Shown here piece by piece: positions 27,379 to 35,262 of a stretch of 64,000 nt of DNA. A program made the translations under genes and the position numbers. The notes beneath the pieces are model-generated. The model saw nothing but the letters and a program-made list of their open reading frames with translations. It did no database searches and was not told the origin of the DNA. The stretch comes from an uncultured Bacteroidales bacterium (GTDB taxonomy: Bacteria; Bacteroidota; Bacteroidia; Bacteroidales; Muribaculaceae), in assembly GCA_949289215.1 (NCBI GenBank), contig CASENC010000011.1, positions 1 to 64,000 of the forward strand, in the 5' to 3' direction. Each line of letters begins with the position of its first letter. Within the stretch, counting starts at the first letter, position 1.

Positions 27379-27972
27379 ATGAAAAAAGGATGCTTGATTG
27401 CTGTTATAGCAGTTGTGGTTGTGGTAGTCCTTGTCGGCGTTTGGGCCGTAGGGTCGCGCAACTCGTTTGTAACCAAGGAAGAAGGTGTGGCAAGCGCATG
27501 GTCGCAGGTTGAAAACGTTTACCAACGCCGTGCCGACCTTATCCCCAATCTTGTGGAAACTGTGAAAGGCTATGCCACACATGAGCAAACCACGCTCGAA
27601 GGTGTGGTGAATGCGCGTGCCAAGGCAACGCAAATCACTGTTGACCCCGATAAAATAGATGCCGCGAGTCTGCGCCGCTACCAAGAGGCACAAGGTGAAC
27701 TGGGCGCGGCACTTGGCCGACTGCTTGCCGTGTCGGAAAATTACCCCGACTTGAAAGCCAACGAAAATTTCTTGCAACTTCAAGCCCAACTCGAAGGCAC
27801 AGAAAACCGTATCGCCGTGGAGCGTAAGAAATTCAACGAGGTGGTGCGCGAATATAATGTATCGGTTCGCCGGTTCCCGGGCAACATAGTAGCATCGATG
27901 TTCGGTTTTGAGACAAAGCCATATTTCGAGGCCGACGAAAGTGCGCACCAAGCCCCCAAGGTGGAATTTTAA
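27379..27972 (+). CDS. lemA: LemA family protein
   Basis: A 197-residue membrane-anchored helical protein. One N-terminal helix (LIAVIAVVVVVVLVGVWAVG) is followed by the LemA core: SAWSQVENVYQRRADLIPNLVETVKGYA, EGVVNARAKA, ENFLQLQAQLEGTENRIAVERKKFNE and YNVSVRRFPGNIVASMFGF. The role is unclear. The order lemA followed by TPM-domain genes is a common conserved cluster. Confidence 0.93.
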   Translation: MKKGCLIAVIAVVVVVVLVGVWAVGSRNSFVTKEEGVASAWSQVENVYQRRADLIPNLVETVKGYATHEQTTLEGVVNARAKATQITVDPDKIDAASLRRYQEAQGELGAALGRLLAVSENYPDLKANENFLQLQAQLEGTENRIAVERKKFNEVVREYNVSVRRFPGNIVASMFGFETKPYFEADESAHQAPKVEF

Positions 27973-27978
27973 CGCGCT

Positions 27979-28422
27979 ATGGCACTCAGTGATTTTATCC
28001 CCCAAGAGGGGCAAAAGCGTGTGGTAGAAGCCATTGAAGCCGCCGAAAAACGCACATCGGGCGAGATACGCGTGCACATCGAGCCTCGTTGCAAGGCGGG
28101 TGACCCGTATCGTCGTGCAGTCGAGGTGTTCAATGAACTGAAAATGTATGAAACCGGGCAGCGTAACGCCGTGCTCGTGTATGTTGCCTACAGGTCGCAC
28201 GTGTTTGCCATAATTGGCGACTGCGGTATAAACGAGCGTGTGGGCAGCGGCTTTTGGAACGAAGAAATAGAAACGCTTGCCCGTTACTTGCGTCAGGGTG
28301 ATCCTGTGGGCGGGTTGTGTGAAGTTATAGGGCAGATAGGCGACAACCTGTCGGCTTATTTCCCTTGGACCGAAGACGACGTAAATGAACAAAGTGATGA
28401 AATTTCTTATAAGGAAAATTAA
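27979..28422 (+). CDS. TPM domain protein, soluble
   Basis: A 147-residue TPM (TLP18.3/Psb32/MOLO-1) domain without signal peptide or anchor. It shows VVEAIEAAEKRTSGEIRVHIE, then NAVLVYVAYRSHVFAIIGDCGIN and the C-terminal NLSAYFPW. Its 3' end overlaps the next gene by 38 bases in another frame, so the two are tightly coupled. It is the second gene of the lemA cluster. Confidence 0.85.
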   Translation: MALSDFIPQEGQKRVVEAIEAAEKRTSGEIRVHIEPRCKAGDPYRRAVEVFNELKMYETGQRNAVLVYVAYRSHVFAIIGDCGINERVGSGFWNEEIETLARYLRQGDPVGGLCEVIGQIGDNLSAYFPWTEDDVNEQSDEISYKEN

Positions 28423-29218
28423 GCCTGCATTTGTGCTTCTGGCGGTAATCCTGTTGTCGGCAACGGCAGCGGTGGTGGCTCAAGTGCCTGCAAGACCCGA
28501 TCCGCCTCGCCTTGTGAACGATTTTGCGGGAATATTGTCGCCGCAGCAAGTCAAGTGGCTCGAAGACTCGCTTGTGCATTTCGACCGACGCACGAGCAAC
28601 CAGGTGGTAATTGTCACACTCGACGACCTTGGAGGCATGGACCCGGCCGAAATGGCCTATGAAATAGGCGAACAGTGGCAAGTGGGCAGTGCCGAAGACA
28701 ATAACGGTGTGGTGATACTTGTAAAGCCCAAGAAAGGAGCATCGCGCGGACAGGCATTCATTGCCACCGGGTACGGGCTTGAAGGTGCATTGCCCGATGC
28801 CACTTGCAAAATGATTGTGGAGCGTGAAATGATACCGCACTTCAAGCAAAACGATTATTTTGGCGGTATTCGTGCAGCTGTGGGCGTTATATGCCCCATT
28901 GCCGCAGGCGAGTACAGCAAGGAACGTTATGAGGAAGATTCGGGCATAGGCCCCATGGGGGGCATATTCATGCTGCTGGGAGCTTTTGCAATGTTTTTTA
29001 TTATAATGATGTTGGCTCGCAGGTCGGGAGGCAACAATCATAACGGAAACTCCGGAACATTCGGCTCCGGCGGTATCTTCCTTGGCGGACTGCCATTTGG
29101 AGGCATGGGCGGCGGACACAACCGTGGAGGTGGTTTCGATAGTGGCTTTGGTGGCGGAGGCTTCGGCGGTTTCGGAGGCGGCAGCTTTGGCGGCGGCGGT
29201 GCCGGTGGCTCCTGGTAA
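28385..29218 (+). CDS. TPM domain membrane protein with Gly-rich tail
   Basis: A 277-residue protein like YgcG. The signal is at residues 7-32. The TPM domain follows (LVNDFAGILSPQQVKWLEDSL, SNQVVIVTLDDLGGMDPAEMA, GVVILVKPKKG, IATGYGLEGALPD). A membrane helix lies near 200-215 (FMLLGAFAMFFIIMMLARR). The last 60 residues are almost all Gly, Phe and Ser (GGGFGGFGGG), ending in GGSW. Together with LemA it probably forms an envelope module of unknown purpose. Confidence 0.88.
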   Translation: MNKVMKFLIRKIKPAFVLLAVILLSATAAVVAQVPARPDPPRLVNDFAGILSPQQVKWLEDSLVHFDRRTSNQVVIVTLDDLGGMDPAEMAYEIGEQWQVGSAEDNNGVVILVKPKKGASRGQAFIATGYGLEGALPDATCKMIVEREMIPHFKQNDYFGGIRAAVGVICPIAAGEYSKERYEEDSGIGPMGGIFMLLGAFAMFFIIMMLARRSGGNNHNGNSGTFGSGGIFLGGLPFGGMGGGHNRGGGFDSGFGGGGFGGFGGGSFGGGGAGGSW

Positions 29219-29292
29219 TCAGGCCGTTTATTGCGCAACACACAAAAAAACATTATCACGACATAGGTATCTGTGAACGACAGAGTTTGCTT

Positions 29293-29329
29293 AACGAGAC
29301 GCGGCGTGTTGCCGCGCCTCGTTGTTTTT
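29293..29329 (+). terminator. Terminator of the lemA cluster
   Basis: The stem AACGAGACGCGGC pairs with GCCGCGCCTCGTT around the loop GTGTT, followed by GTTTTT. The arm CGAGACGCGGC also occurs in the intergenic repeat near 1020, so this terminator may derive from that repeat family. Confidence 0.85.
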
Positions 29330-29351
29330 ACATGAATTTCGGCAAAAAATA

Positions 29352-29382
29352 TTGGCAAGACGGGTGTTTTTTAGTAATATTG
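29352..29382 (+). promoter_or_regulatory. Promoter of the PH-like membrane protein gene
   Basis: TTG at 29352-29354, 20 bases, TAATATTG at 29375-29382 (one mismatch to TAnnTTTG). The ATG at 29410 follows after 27 bases, which favours that start. Confidence 0.45.
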
Positions 29383-29409
29383 GGGCAGTTTTTTGAATTC
29401 CGTAATGTC

Positions 29410-29904
29410 ATGAAAAATTTTAATGTGCGGTGGAGCAAATCGGTGCGTCTGATAAGCGCGATTACGGCCATACTATTGGTCGGGGCTTGCTTGATAGCGA
29501 TTTCCGAAGGTAACGAATGGTGGAATTATATGCTTGTCGCAGTCATAGCATTGTCTGTCATATATGCCGCTGCCATGTCGCCACTAATGATTACCTTGCA
29601 TGACGACCGAATTGTGATACATAAAATCATAGGCCGCAAAACCATATTATTCGAGAAGATAGCAGAACTTGTGCCTTATAAGGCCAACGCAAGTCACACT
29701 GTGCGCCTATTGGGCAGCGGAGGTTTCCTTGGCTACACCGGATTGTTTTACGACAGGCAAATAGGGCGTTACACTTCATATGTAGGTTCGTATGACAAAG
29801 ACCAACTGGTGCTGATATGCACCGGTGGAGGAATGAAGTACCTTATATCATGTGAAAACGCTCAAGAATTAATATCGACTTACAATAACCATGTTTCCAA
29901 ATAA
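29410..29904 (+). CDS. Small membrane protein with bacterial PH-like domain
   Basis: 164 residues. Two N-terminal helices (about 13-31 and 38-57) are followed by a soluble beta-rich part (LMITLHDDRIVIHKIIGRKTILFEKIAELVPY) that has the look of bacterial PH domains. The family call is tentative. I took the ATG at 29410; a longer frame from 29287 would start before the promoter. An unknown secreted protein gene follows by 15 bases. Confidence 0.65.
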   Translation: MKNFNVRWSKSVRLISAITAILLVGACLIAISEGNEWWNYMLVAVIALSVIYAAAMSPLMITLHDDRIVIHKIIGRKTILFEKIAELVPYKANASHTVRLLGSGGFLGYTGLFYDRQIGRYTSYVGSYDKDQLVLICTGGGMKYLISCENAQELISTYNNHVSK

Positions 29905-29919
29905 AAGAGAGGAACCATT

Positions 29920-30687
29920 ATGAAACGCATATTTTACATATTTTTAATGCTATGGTGTGCGTCGATGCAATGTGCATACGCGCAAGGAATGTATGACGAA
30001 ACAGTACGTGAAGGTCCGTTTGTGGAAAACGACACCACTTTCATCCGCAAAGTGTATCACACAGGCCCGAAAACATATGATAATTACGTTGACAAATTAT
30101 ATATCGAAACAAATCGGGAATCGGAAGTGTATAACAGGATTGTATATCCTGCCTATGACCCGCATTATGATATGGACCAGATTTTATTGTTTGTAAAAAA
30201 GATATGCCAACAATGCACCTTGATCGAAGATACGTATTGCAAGCCCAACGGGTGCTATCTGCCATTATACAAGTATCACGGCAAATATTATCTTTACTGC
30301 CCCAGTGAAGGCGGATTGACAAACTGGAGGCAAATCTTCTGCCCGTTCCTTCTTTGCCGGTATATCGGCGGGATGCAACCTTACGGCATAACCCGATTGG
30401 TGCAAACTTCGGCGACATCGTGGCACCTGAATTGTGACGACGGTTTTGACAATGCCGATTTAAAAAGGACTCCCGAAAGCCTGGATATTTACGAAATAGG
30501 CAACGGAGTTCAGGTGTGGAAATACAAAACCGAAAGCGACAGGCCGTCTTACGGGCTATATGTCAATACGAATAATGCCACCGACTTCGACATGATTGTG
30601 TGGGCGACCCACGAGTGCCAACCTGAGTTTGAAGGATTTGAGGAAATAGATTACGAGGGTATAATACGCAACCGGCGGCTGTTTTAG
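29920..30687 (+). CDS. Secreted protein of unknown function
   Basis: A 255-residue protein with a signal peptide ([23 protein letters not shown]). The mature part is polar and rich in Tyr and Asp, with paired cysteines ([21 protein letters not shown]) that could form disulfides in the periplasm or outside. I recognise no family. It is the second gene behind the PH-like protein and is followed by the promoter-bearing repeat. Confidence 0.6.
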   Translation: MKRIFYIFLMLWCASMQCAYAQGMYDETVREGPFVENDTTFIRKVYHTGPKTYDNYVDKLYIETNRESEVYNRIVYPAYDPHYDMDQILLFVKKICQQCTLIEDTYCKPNGCYLPLYKYHGKYYLYCPSEGGLTNWRQIFCPFLLCRYIGGMQPYGITRLVQTSATSWHLNCDDGFDNADLKRTPESLDIYEIGNGVQVWKYKTESDRPSYGLYVNTNNATDFDMIVWATHECQPEFEGFEEIDYEGIIRNRRLF

Positions 30688-30700
30688 GCTGTTATTTATT

Positions 30701-30886
30701 CGCTCGCCTTGCACTATCTTTCAATAAAATAGGCTGCGGCTCGGCTATGCAAAAAATCAGCAAGCTGTTTTTTTGTCATTGCGCTCGCCTTGCACTATCT
30801 TTCAATAAAATAGGCTGCGGCTTGGCTATGCAAAAAAATCAGCAAGCTGTTTTTTTTGTCATTGCGCTCGCCTTGCACTATCTTTG
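30701..30886 (+). repeat. Tandem promoter-bearing repeat before panB
   Basis: Units start CGCTCGCCTTGCACTATCTT at 30701, 30782 and 30865, so periods of 81 and 83 bases; the third is cut short. Between these blocks each unit reads through AGGCTGCGGCT/TTGGCTATGC, CAGCAAGCTG and a T run into TTTG. The same unit recurs at 59068-59172. Inner copies have TATCTTTC, while the last copy before a gene has TATCTTTG, a perfect -7 box. Confidence 0.9.
30855..30886 (+). promoter_or_regulatory. Promoter of panB
   Basis: TTTG at 30855-30858, a 20-base spacer, TATCTTTG at 30879-30886. It lies in the repeat. The panB ATG follows after 28 bases. Confidence 0.75.
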
Positions 30887-30914
30887 CAGCAATTTTCATA
30901 AAACATTTATAATC

Positions 30915-31736
30915 ATGTCAACTTATACAGCTGAAGACAAGCGTAAAGTTACCACTCACCGCCTTATTGAAATGAAACAGCGCGGTGAGAAGATTTCAAT
31001 GCTTACCGCATACGATTATTCGATGGCCAAACTTATCGATGAGGCCGGAATGGATGTAATCCTCGTTGGCGACTCGGCATCGAATGTGATGGCAGGAAAT
31101 GTAACAACTTTGCCGATGACGCTCGACCAGATGATTTACCACGGTAAGTCGGTTATGAAAGCGGTTAACCGTGCACTTGTGGTGGTGGATATGCCTTTCG
31201 GAACTTATCAGGGCAACCCGTTGGAAGCGTTTTCGTCGGCAGTGCGCATAATGAAGGAAACCCATGCCGACTGTGTGAAACTGGAGGGTGGTGCCGAGAT
31301 ACGTGAATCAATCGAGAAAATCTTGTGCGCCGGTATTCCGGTAATGGGACACCTGGGGCTTACTCCACAATCAATCAACAAGTTCGGCACTTATGCCGTG
31401 AGAGCCAAGGAGAAAGCCGAAGCCGAAAAGCTCATCAACGATGCCCATATGTTGCAGGAAATAGGCTGTTTCGCACTTGTGCTTGAGAAAATTCCGGCAG
31501 CACTTGCCAAGCAGGTAGCCGACGAACTCACCATACCGGTAATAGGCATCGGTGCAGGTGGGGGCGTTGACGGCCAAGTGCTTGTGATGCACGATATGCT
31601 AGGTATCAATATGGGCTTCTCGCCGCGCTTCTTGCGCCGTTACGCCTCGATTGGTTCCACAATTATCGAAGCCGTGGGCAATTACATCAACGATGTGAAG
31701 AGCGGAGACTTCCCCAACGAGAAAGAACAGTATTGA
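30915..31736 (+). CDS. panB: 3-methyl-2-oxobutanoate hydroxymethyltransferase
   Basis: Makes ketopantoate from 2-oxoisovalerate and methylene-tetrahydrofolate, the first committed step to pantothenate and CoA. I took the ATG at 30915 (273 residues). The longer in-frame version would read through the upstream promoter repeat. Motifs: [30 protein letters not shown] (metal Asp), [28 protein letters not shown] and IGIGAG. The length is usual. Confidence 0.95.
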   Translation: MSTYTAEDKRKVTTHRLIEMKQRGEKISMLTAYDYSMAKLIDEAGMDVILVGDSASNVMAGNVTTLPMTLDQMIYHGKSVMKAVNRALVVVDMPFGTYQGNPLEAFSSAVRIMKETHADCVKLEGGAEIRESIEKILCAGIPVMGHLGLTPQSINKFGTYAVRAKEKAEAEKLINDAHMLQEIGCFALVLEKIPAALAKQVADELTIPVIGIGAGGGVDGQVLVMHDMLGINMGFSPRFLRRYASIGSTIIEAVGNYINDVKSGDFPNEKEQY

Positions 31737-31814
31737 CAAATACCTCCCCCTCACATGGGAGCCGAAATAAGCAGGTAATCACTTCAGGTGTGCATCTACC
31801 TACTTTTATACTAA

Positions 31815-31858
31815 ATGGGTCATTAGATCTGCCGTATAGGCAGTTCATAATGACCCAT
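31815..31858. terminator. Inverted repeat between convergent panB and the island
   Basis: ATGGGTCATTA pairs with TAATGACCCAT, with an inner CTGCC/GGCAG stem. It lies between panB and the last gene of the minus-strand island. There is no strong T run on either side, so terminator function is inferred from position. Confidence 0.5.
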
Positions 31859-31900
31859 CAATAAATAAAAATATTTCGTGATAAACAACAGATTCTCGGG

Positions 31901-32269
31901 CTAAACAGGTTCTATATCCGTTATTTCAGGAGCTACCTGCAACAATGGCTTGCCATCGATTACAAGGTTCTCCACAAGAGACATAGGGCTCTCATATACT
32001 TTCTTTCTTAAAGAAAATTTCTCATCGGTCAAGACACCTTCCCCGTCATTTAAAAGATAGTATTTTTCACCTTTGTAAGTAAATTCAACATCATAACCCA
32101 TCACGACATAATCGTAAAGCAAGACACCTTCCCCTTTCGTAGGGTAACCATAATAGGTTTCTCCAAACATTTTTTTGTTAGGAGGATAGCGTCGATTGAA
32201 AGGGAATCCCATTAAGTCATACCCGATATAATTCCTCGGGTCATTTTTTTGCGTTATTTCAGTTTCCAT
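31901..32269 (-). CDS. Small acidic protein, possible immunity protein
   Basis: 122 residues, no signal, no known family name. It shows DVEFTYKGEKYYLLNDGEGVLTDEKFSLRKKVYES, a small beta-rich acidic fold as often seen in immunity proteins. It is the last gene of the cluster and overlaps the HxH-domain gene by 11 bases. Toxin then immunity is the usual order, so immunity is an inference from order and size. Confidence 0.5.
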   Translation of the reverse strand: METEITQKNDPRNYIGYDLMGFPFNRRYPPNKKMFGETYYGYPTKGEGVLLYDYVVMGYDVEFTYKGEKYYLLNDGEGVLTDEKFSLRKKVYESPMSLVENLVIDGKPLLQVAPEITDIEPV

Positions 32270-32660
32270 AATTTCTAACTTTGTCTAATAATGATTGTTT
32301 ATATGGATCCAATGGATGTGCCTCATTACGAAGTTTACCATTTGCTCCGATTATTTGTTTAGGCCTACCGTTTGCCCACGAATGGTAATGGACACCTAAA
32401 TTATCATGATCGGCAGTGTGTATTTCCCATTCTTTTTTCCCATCAAGACCATATTTTGCAATCCCTTTTACATCCGAGCCATCTTTTTCAAAAATAGCAT
32501 AGATTCGATTGGGTGTGCGACTTTCTTCTGGAAGCTTATTTGGGGTTTTAATATTTTTTAGTTGTATGATTTGAATATCACCAACAACTCCTATCGTTTT
32601 CCAATTTCTACCGATATCACTTTCAGTGCTTCCATTAGCATGAGAACCGTTTGCGCCCAT
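32259..32660 (-). CDS. HxH toxin-like domain, probably the C-terminal part of the DUF4417 gene
   Basis: 133 codons from an ATG inside the DUF4417 frame. The segment SRTPNRIYAIFEKDG, then GIAKYGLDGKKEWEIHT and DHDNLGVHYHSW, resembles C-terminal domains of polymorphic toxins, with closely spaced His as possible catalytic or metal residues. It lies +1 to the DUF4417 frame. Removing one A from the run of six at 32669-32674 would join the two as ...NLKIFGMGANGS.... It is therefore probably a broken or phase-variable part of a protein of about 380 residues. Independent translation from 32660 is possible. Confidence 0.5.
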   Translation of the reverse strand: MGANGSHANGSTESDIGRNWKTIGVVGDIQIIQLKNIKTPNKLPEESRTPNRIYAIFEKDGSDVKGIAKYGLDGKKEWEIHTADHDNLGVHYHSWANGRPKQIIGANGKLRNEAHPLDPYKQSLLDKVRNYGN

Positions 32661-33375
32661 TCCGAAGATTTTTTAGATTAATATTCTCATAATAAACACT
32701 AATTGCTTCATTTTCTCCTGCCATTTTGTCTCCATATCTAATGATAAGGTTAGGTTCCAATTGTTTTATCGCGACCTCATATCCTTTTCTCCATAAATAC
32801 GTCGCCGCATGATTGCCTTTTATTCCCGTACAGTTTATCGCAATTACCGAATGTTTCGGCATACCTAGAAAAGAATATTCGTAGCTATTCGGCGTTGACC
32901 ATGTTACATTAGGGATTATTGTAATACCTTGGAATTGGAAATATGCTGTAAGTGCTTTATTCCACCAAGAATTACTATAACAAATGAATGGATTCATTCC
33001 GATTTTTTGAGAGAAATCAGGGCCAATTACACAAGAAAACTTACGTAATGGTTCAACATACCTTTTGGGATTATGAAGGATGCGTGCGAAATTGGCATCT
33101 GGTTCATAAAAAACAACAATGACATCTTTATTTCGACTATTTAATGCTTTGCTAAACGGTATAGCTATATCGGGCAAATCAATTGCATCAACTCTATTAA
33201 CCAGTGATACAGGAATTTGTCCTGGGATAAAATCTATGCAAGCCAAAATACCCAACTTGTTTAACATCAAATCTCCCATACTCTTACTCGATTTTCTACA
33301 CCTTGTTTTAGGATGAGATTTTGGTGATAGAGAATCTCCATTGCAAAAGATTTTATTTAAATTACTTTCTATCAT
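32635..33375 (-). CDS. DUF4417 domain protein (probably frameshifted at its 3' end)
   Basis: 246 residues. The pattern IPFSKALNSRNKDVIVVFYEPDANFARILHNPKRYVEPLRKF, then VIGPDFSQKIGMN and GITIIPNVTW, is the DUF4417 family, found in phages, plasmids and genomic islands. Function unknown. The domain ends near residue 230, and the last dozen residues (NLRNGRKRFSC) follow a run of six A. With five A the frame would continue into the HxH domain. The base composition is clearly AT-rich compared with flanking core genes, which suggests transfer. Confidence 0.7.
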   Translation of the reverse strand: MIESNLNKIFCNGDSLSPKSHPKTRCRKSSKSMGDLMLNKLGILACIDFIPGQIPVSLVNRVDAIDLPDIAIPFSKALNSRNKDVIVVFYEPDANFARILHNPKRYVEPLRKFSCVIGPDFSQKIGMNPFICYSNSWWNKALTAYFQFQGITIIPNVTWSTPNSYEYSFLGMPKHSVIAINCTGIKGNHAATYLWRKGYEVAIKQLEPNLIIRYGDKMAGENEAISVYYENINLKNLRNGRKRFSC

Positions 33376-33431
33376 GTTTTAATTTGTTATGATATTTAAT
33401 AATAATCCTTGCAAAAAATTGGGCATAGCTA

Positions 33432-33462
33432 TTGTGTATTACGAAAAACATCCGTAACTTTA
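33432..33462 (+). promoter_or_regulatory. Promoter of a candidate small RNA
   Basis: TTG at 33432-33434, 20 bases, TAACTTTA at 33455-33462 (seven of eight). The same TAACTTTA box is used with TTTG-20 before the YfhO gene. It faces away from both neighbouring genes. Confidence 0.4.
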
Positions 33463-33468
33463 CAATTG

Positions 33469-33562
33469 AATACAGTCATTTGCCTTGTTTCCTGCAAGGA
33501 ATAATGAACTCACATAGTGTCTCGTTCTCCGCCAAGAATGAGGCACTTTTATTTTTATTCTT
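33469..33562 (+). ncRNA. Candidate small RNA in the accessory island
   Basis: About 90 bases between the promoter at 33432-33462 and a terminator whose hairpin spans 33517-33545 (GTGTCTCGTTCT with AGAATGAGGCAC, two wobble pairs) followed by TTTTATTTTTATTCTTTT. A second hairpin CCTTG/CAAGG lies at 33483-33499. There is no convincing reading frame, and no other plus-strand gene here needs that terminator. The 3' end overlaps the end of the ATPase gene by a few bases in antisense. Expression is a prediction. Confidence 0.35.
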
Positions 33563-34901
33563 TTACATCTGTCACCTCCTTTTCCTTCATAAAAATTAGC
33601 GATTTATACCTGTCAAAGTCTGTATCAAAGTCTATATCAGGCTCATTCGGATCTATAGTAGTAAACTTTCCGTCAATATATGCTTTACGAAGTTTGATGT
33701 TTTTATGAATCCTCCTTACTGTTTCAGGATCTATGTGCGTTTGACCAATATTGTCTTTTGACACAATATTTATGGCATCTCTTCTCATTCTTGGATAGTC
33801 AAGAAAACCAAGTGACTGAGTGGCAAAAATAAGTTGGGAGCGTTTTGAAAATTTCAAGAAAAAGTCAAACAGAAGATGCTGAGTCTTCGCTTGCATACCT
33901 GATCCAAATTCATCCAATGCGACTAACCTGCCCTTTTGTACTGCTTTATAAAATAGTACAAGATGCCGAATAAAGCTTCTCGTTCCTTCAGACTGCAAGT
34001 CATCTTCCAATGCGAACACACCCTTTTCTGTTTTATGAATATAATGGCTCGTCAGCTTAGTGAATGTCTGCATTTTTTCTATCATCTCACGGTCTGCATT
34101 TGACGGTTTCATTTGAAGTAATATTTGACGTGCCTCCTCGGGAATTTGTTTTACTTCTTTTTCCACCTTAATATCTACTATATTAGAGTGAAAGGTACGA
34201 ATTAAATCGACTAACAAAAGTTTCAAATTTGGGTGTTCCATCAAAGCCTTTGCTACTTCTTGATCTCCGTCTTGAACATAATATAATTTAAAGAACTCAT
34301 ATTTGAAATAATTACGTACTTCTGTCAACTCTGCACATGAAATATTCTTTGAGGCATAAGCCGATAAAACAGATATATTTCCTGTGGTGGACTCTTCTAT
34401 AGTCTTCCTTTCTTTTGCAGACAAAGACACCCATGTGCCAAATCTTACCACATTGACACTTTTTTCCTCATTAAATTTTCTGGTATATACAATTCTGCTA
34501 TTATTTCCGTTATGGTAAACACGAAGTTCCTCCATATCAACCCTCTTAGGAGAAATCTCAAGATAATAGTGATACCTCGTGTCACCAATAAAGAAATACA
34601 AATCAAATGTCGTGTTTTTTTCCTTATATGAAGGATCTAGCGCAAAACGCATATAAGTAAAACGAGCATCAACCTCTGTAGGTATGGTTACTACGACGTT
34701 TCTTAAAAAATCCAAGGCATATAAGATGTTTGTCTTTCCACTTCCATTTGCGCCATAAAGGATAAGAGACTTAAGCAATCGTATATTTCCTATTTGTACA
34801 ACCCAATCTTCTCCATACTGCTTTTCCTTAGAGGCTTCAAAAGAAACCTCCAAGGGTTCCCTAATGGAGAAGAAATTGGATATGGTGATTTTTTGTACCA
34901 T
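33555..34901 (-). CDS. AAA family ATPase (ABC/OLD-like)
   Basis: A 448-residue soluble ATPase of the type found in defence islands (RloA, AbiEii-like and OLD-like AAA proteins). It starts VQKITISNFFSIREPLEVSFEA, has Walker A GANGSGKT at 49-56, the late LVALDEFGSGMQ as Walker B with signature-like region, and SQLIFATQSLGFLD as the sensor or H-loop region. No C-terminal TOPRIM domain is apparent. No RloB partner is visible. It has its own good promoter (34920-34950). A role in phage defence is inferred from family and context. Confidence 0.8.
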   Translation of the reverse strand: MVQKITISNFFSIREPLEVSFEASKEKQYGEDWVVQIGNIRLLKSLILYGANGSGKTNILYALDFLRNVVVTIPTEVDARFTYMRFALDPSYKEKNTTFDLYFFIGDTRYHYYLEISPKRVDMEELRVYHNGNNSRIVYTRKFNEEKSVNVVRFGTWVSLSAKERKTIEESTTGNISVLSAYASKNISCAELTEVRNYFKYEFFKLYYVQDGDQEVAKALMEHPNLKLLLVDLIRTFHSNIVDIKVEKEVKQIPEEARQILLQMKPSNADREMIEKMQTFTKLTSHYIHKTEKGVFALEDDLQSEGTRSFIRHLVLFYKAVQKGRLVALDEFGSGMQAKTQHLLFDFFLKFSKRSQLIFATQSLGFLDYPRMRRDAINIVSKDNIGQTHIDPETVRRIHKNIKLRKAYIDGKFTTIDPNEPDIDFDTDFDRYKSLIFMKEKEVTDVKE

Positions 34902-34919
34902 TTATATTTAATTTTGGTG

Positions 34920-34950
34920 CAAAAATAAAATCTATTTTCCTATTCACAAA
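34920..34950 (-). promoter_or_regulatory. Promoter of the AAA ATPase
   Basis: On the minus strand TTTG (34947-34950), 19 bases, TATTTTTG (34920-34927), both exact. The ATG follows after 18 bases. Confidence 0.65.
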
Positions 34951-35202
34951 ATACTTTCTGTATGAAATGTACAAAAAACGCATTTTAAAATATTATTATA
35001 ATACTTCAAATAGTGTTTCATGTATCATTCCTATCATAGTGGCAATAGATTATATTCAAGAATGACTATGGAATCCGAACAGCTTTTCCTTATAAATTTT
35101 TGTTCATGCGTTCTTCGTTCTTACAATATAAAATATATCCGTAGTTTCTATGTAGCAAAAGCCAAACTCGGGGGGGCTAAACCACAACACACATGGTGGC
35201 GG

Positions 35203-35234
35203 TTTGCGCAATTGTTCATTTGTTTGTAACTTTA
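35203..35234 (+). promoter_or_regulatory. Promoter of the YfhO-like gene
   Basis: TTTG at 35203-35206, 20 bases, TAACTTTA at 35227-35234. The ATG is 28 bases further. Confidence 0.55.
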
Positions 35235-35262
35235 CCGCGCATATTTATTTTGGAATAGTTTC

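Larger units (their letters stand above)
34902..35262. other. Intergenic region with divergent promoters
   Basis: About 360 AT-rich bases. It holds the ATPase promoter (34920-34950, minus) and the YfhO promoter (35203-35234, plus). Between them, 34951-35160 shows no gene, RNA fold or repeat that I can support. Confidence 0.6.

Noticed and set aside
27367-29119. Two long minus-strand frames opposite the lemA cluster
   Set aside because: Both mirror lemA and TPM genes and show no motifs.
30701-30886. CRISPR-like direct repeats
   Set aside because: The units are contiguous with no variable spacers and carry a promoter.
30747-30914. Longer panB start inside the repeat
   Set aside because: The extension translates the promoter repeat; the same peptide appears at 59101-59160 before an unrelated gene, so it is repeat-derived.
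32641-32680. Programmed -1 frameshift at the A AAA AAT heptamer
   Set aside because: The -1 frame closes after about 25 codons and does not enter the HxH domain; only a one-base change in the run would.
34951-35200. Small plus-strand frame of 69 codons between the ATPase and YfhO genes
   Set aside because: No ribosome site, no family and it overlaps the YfhO promoter.
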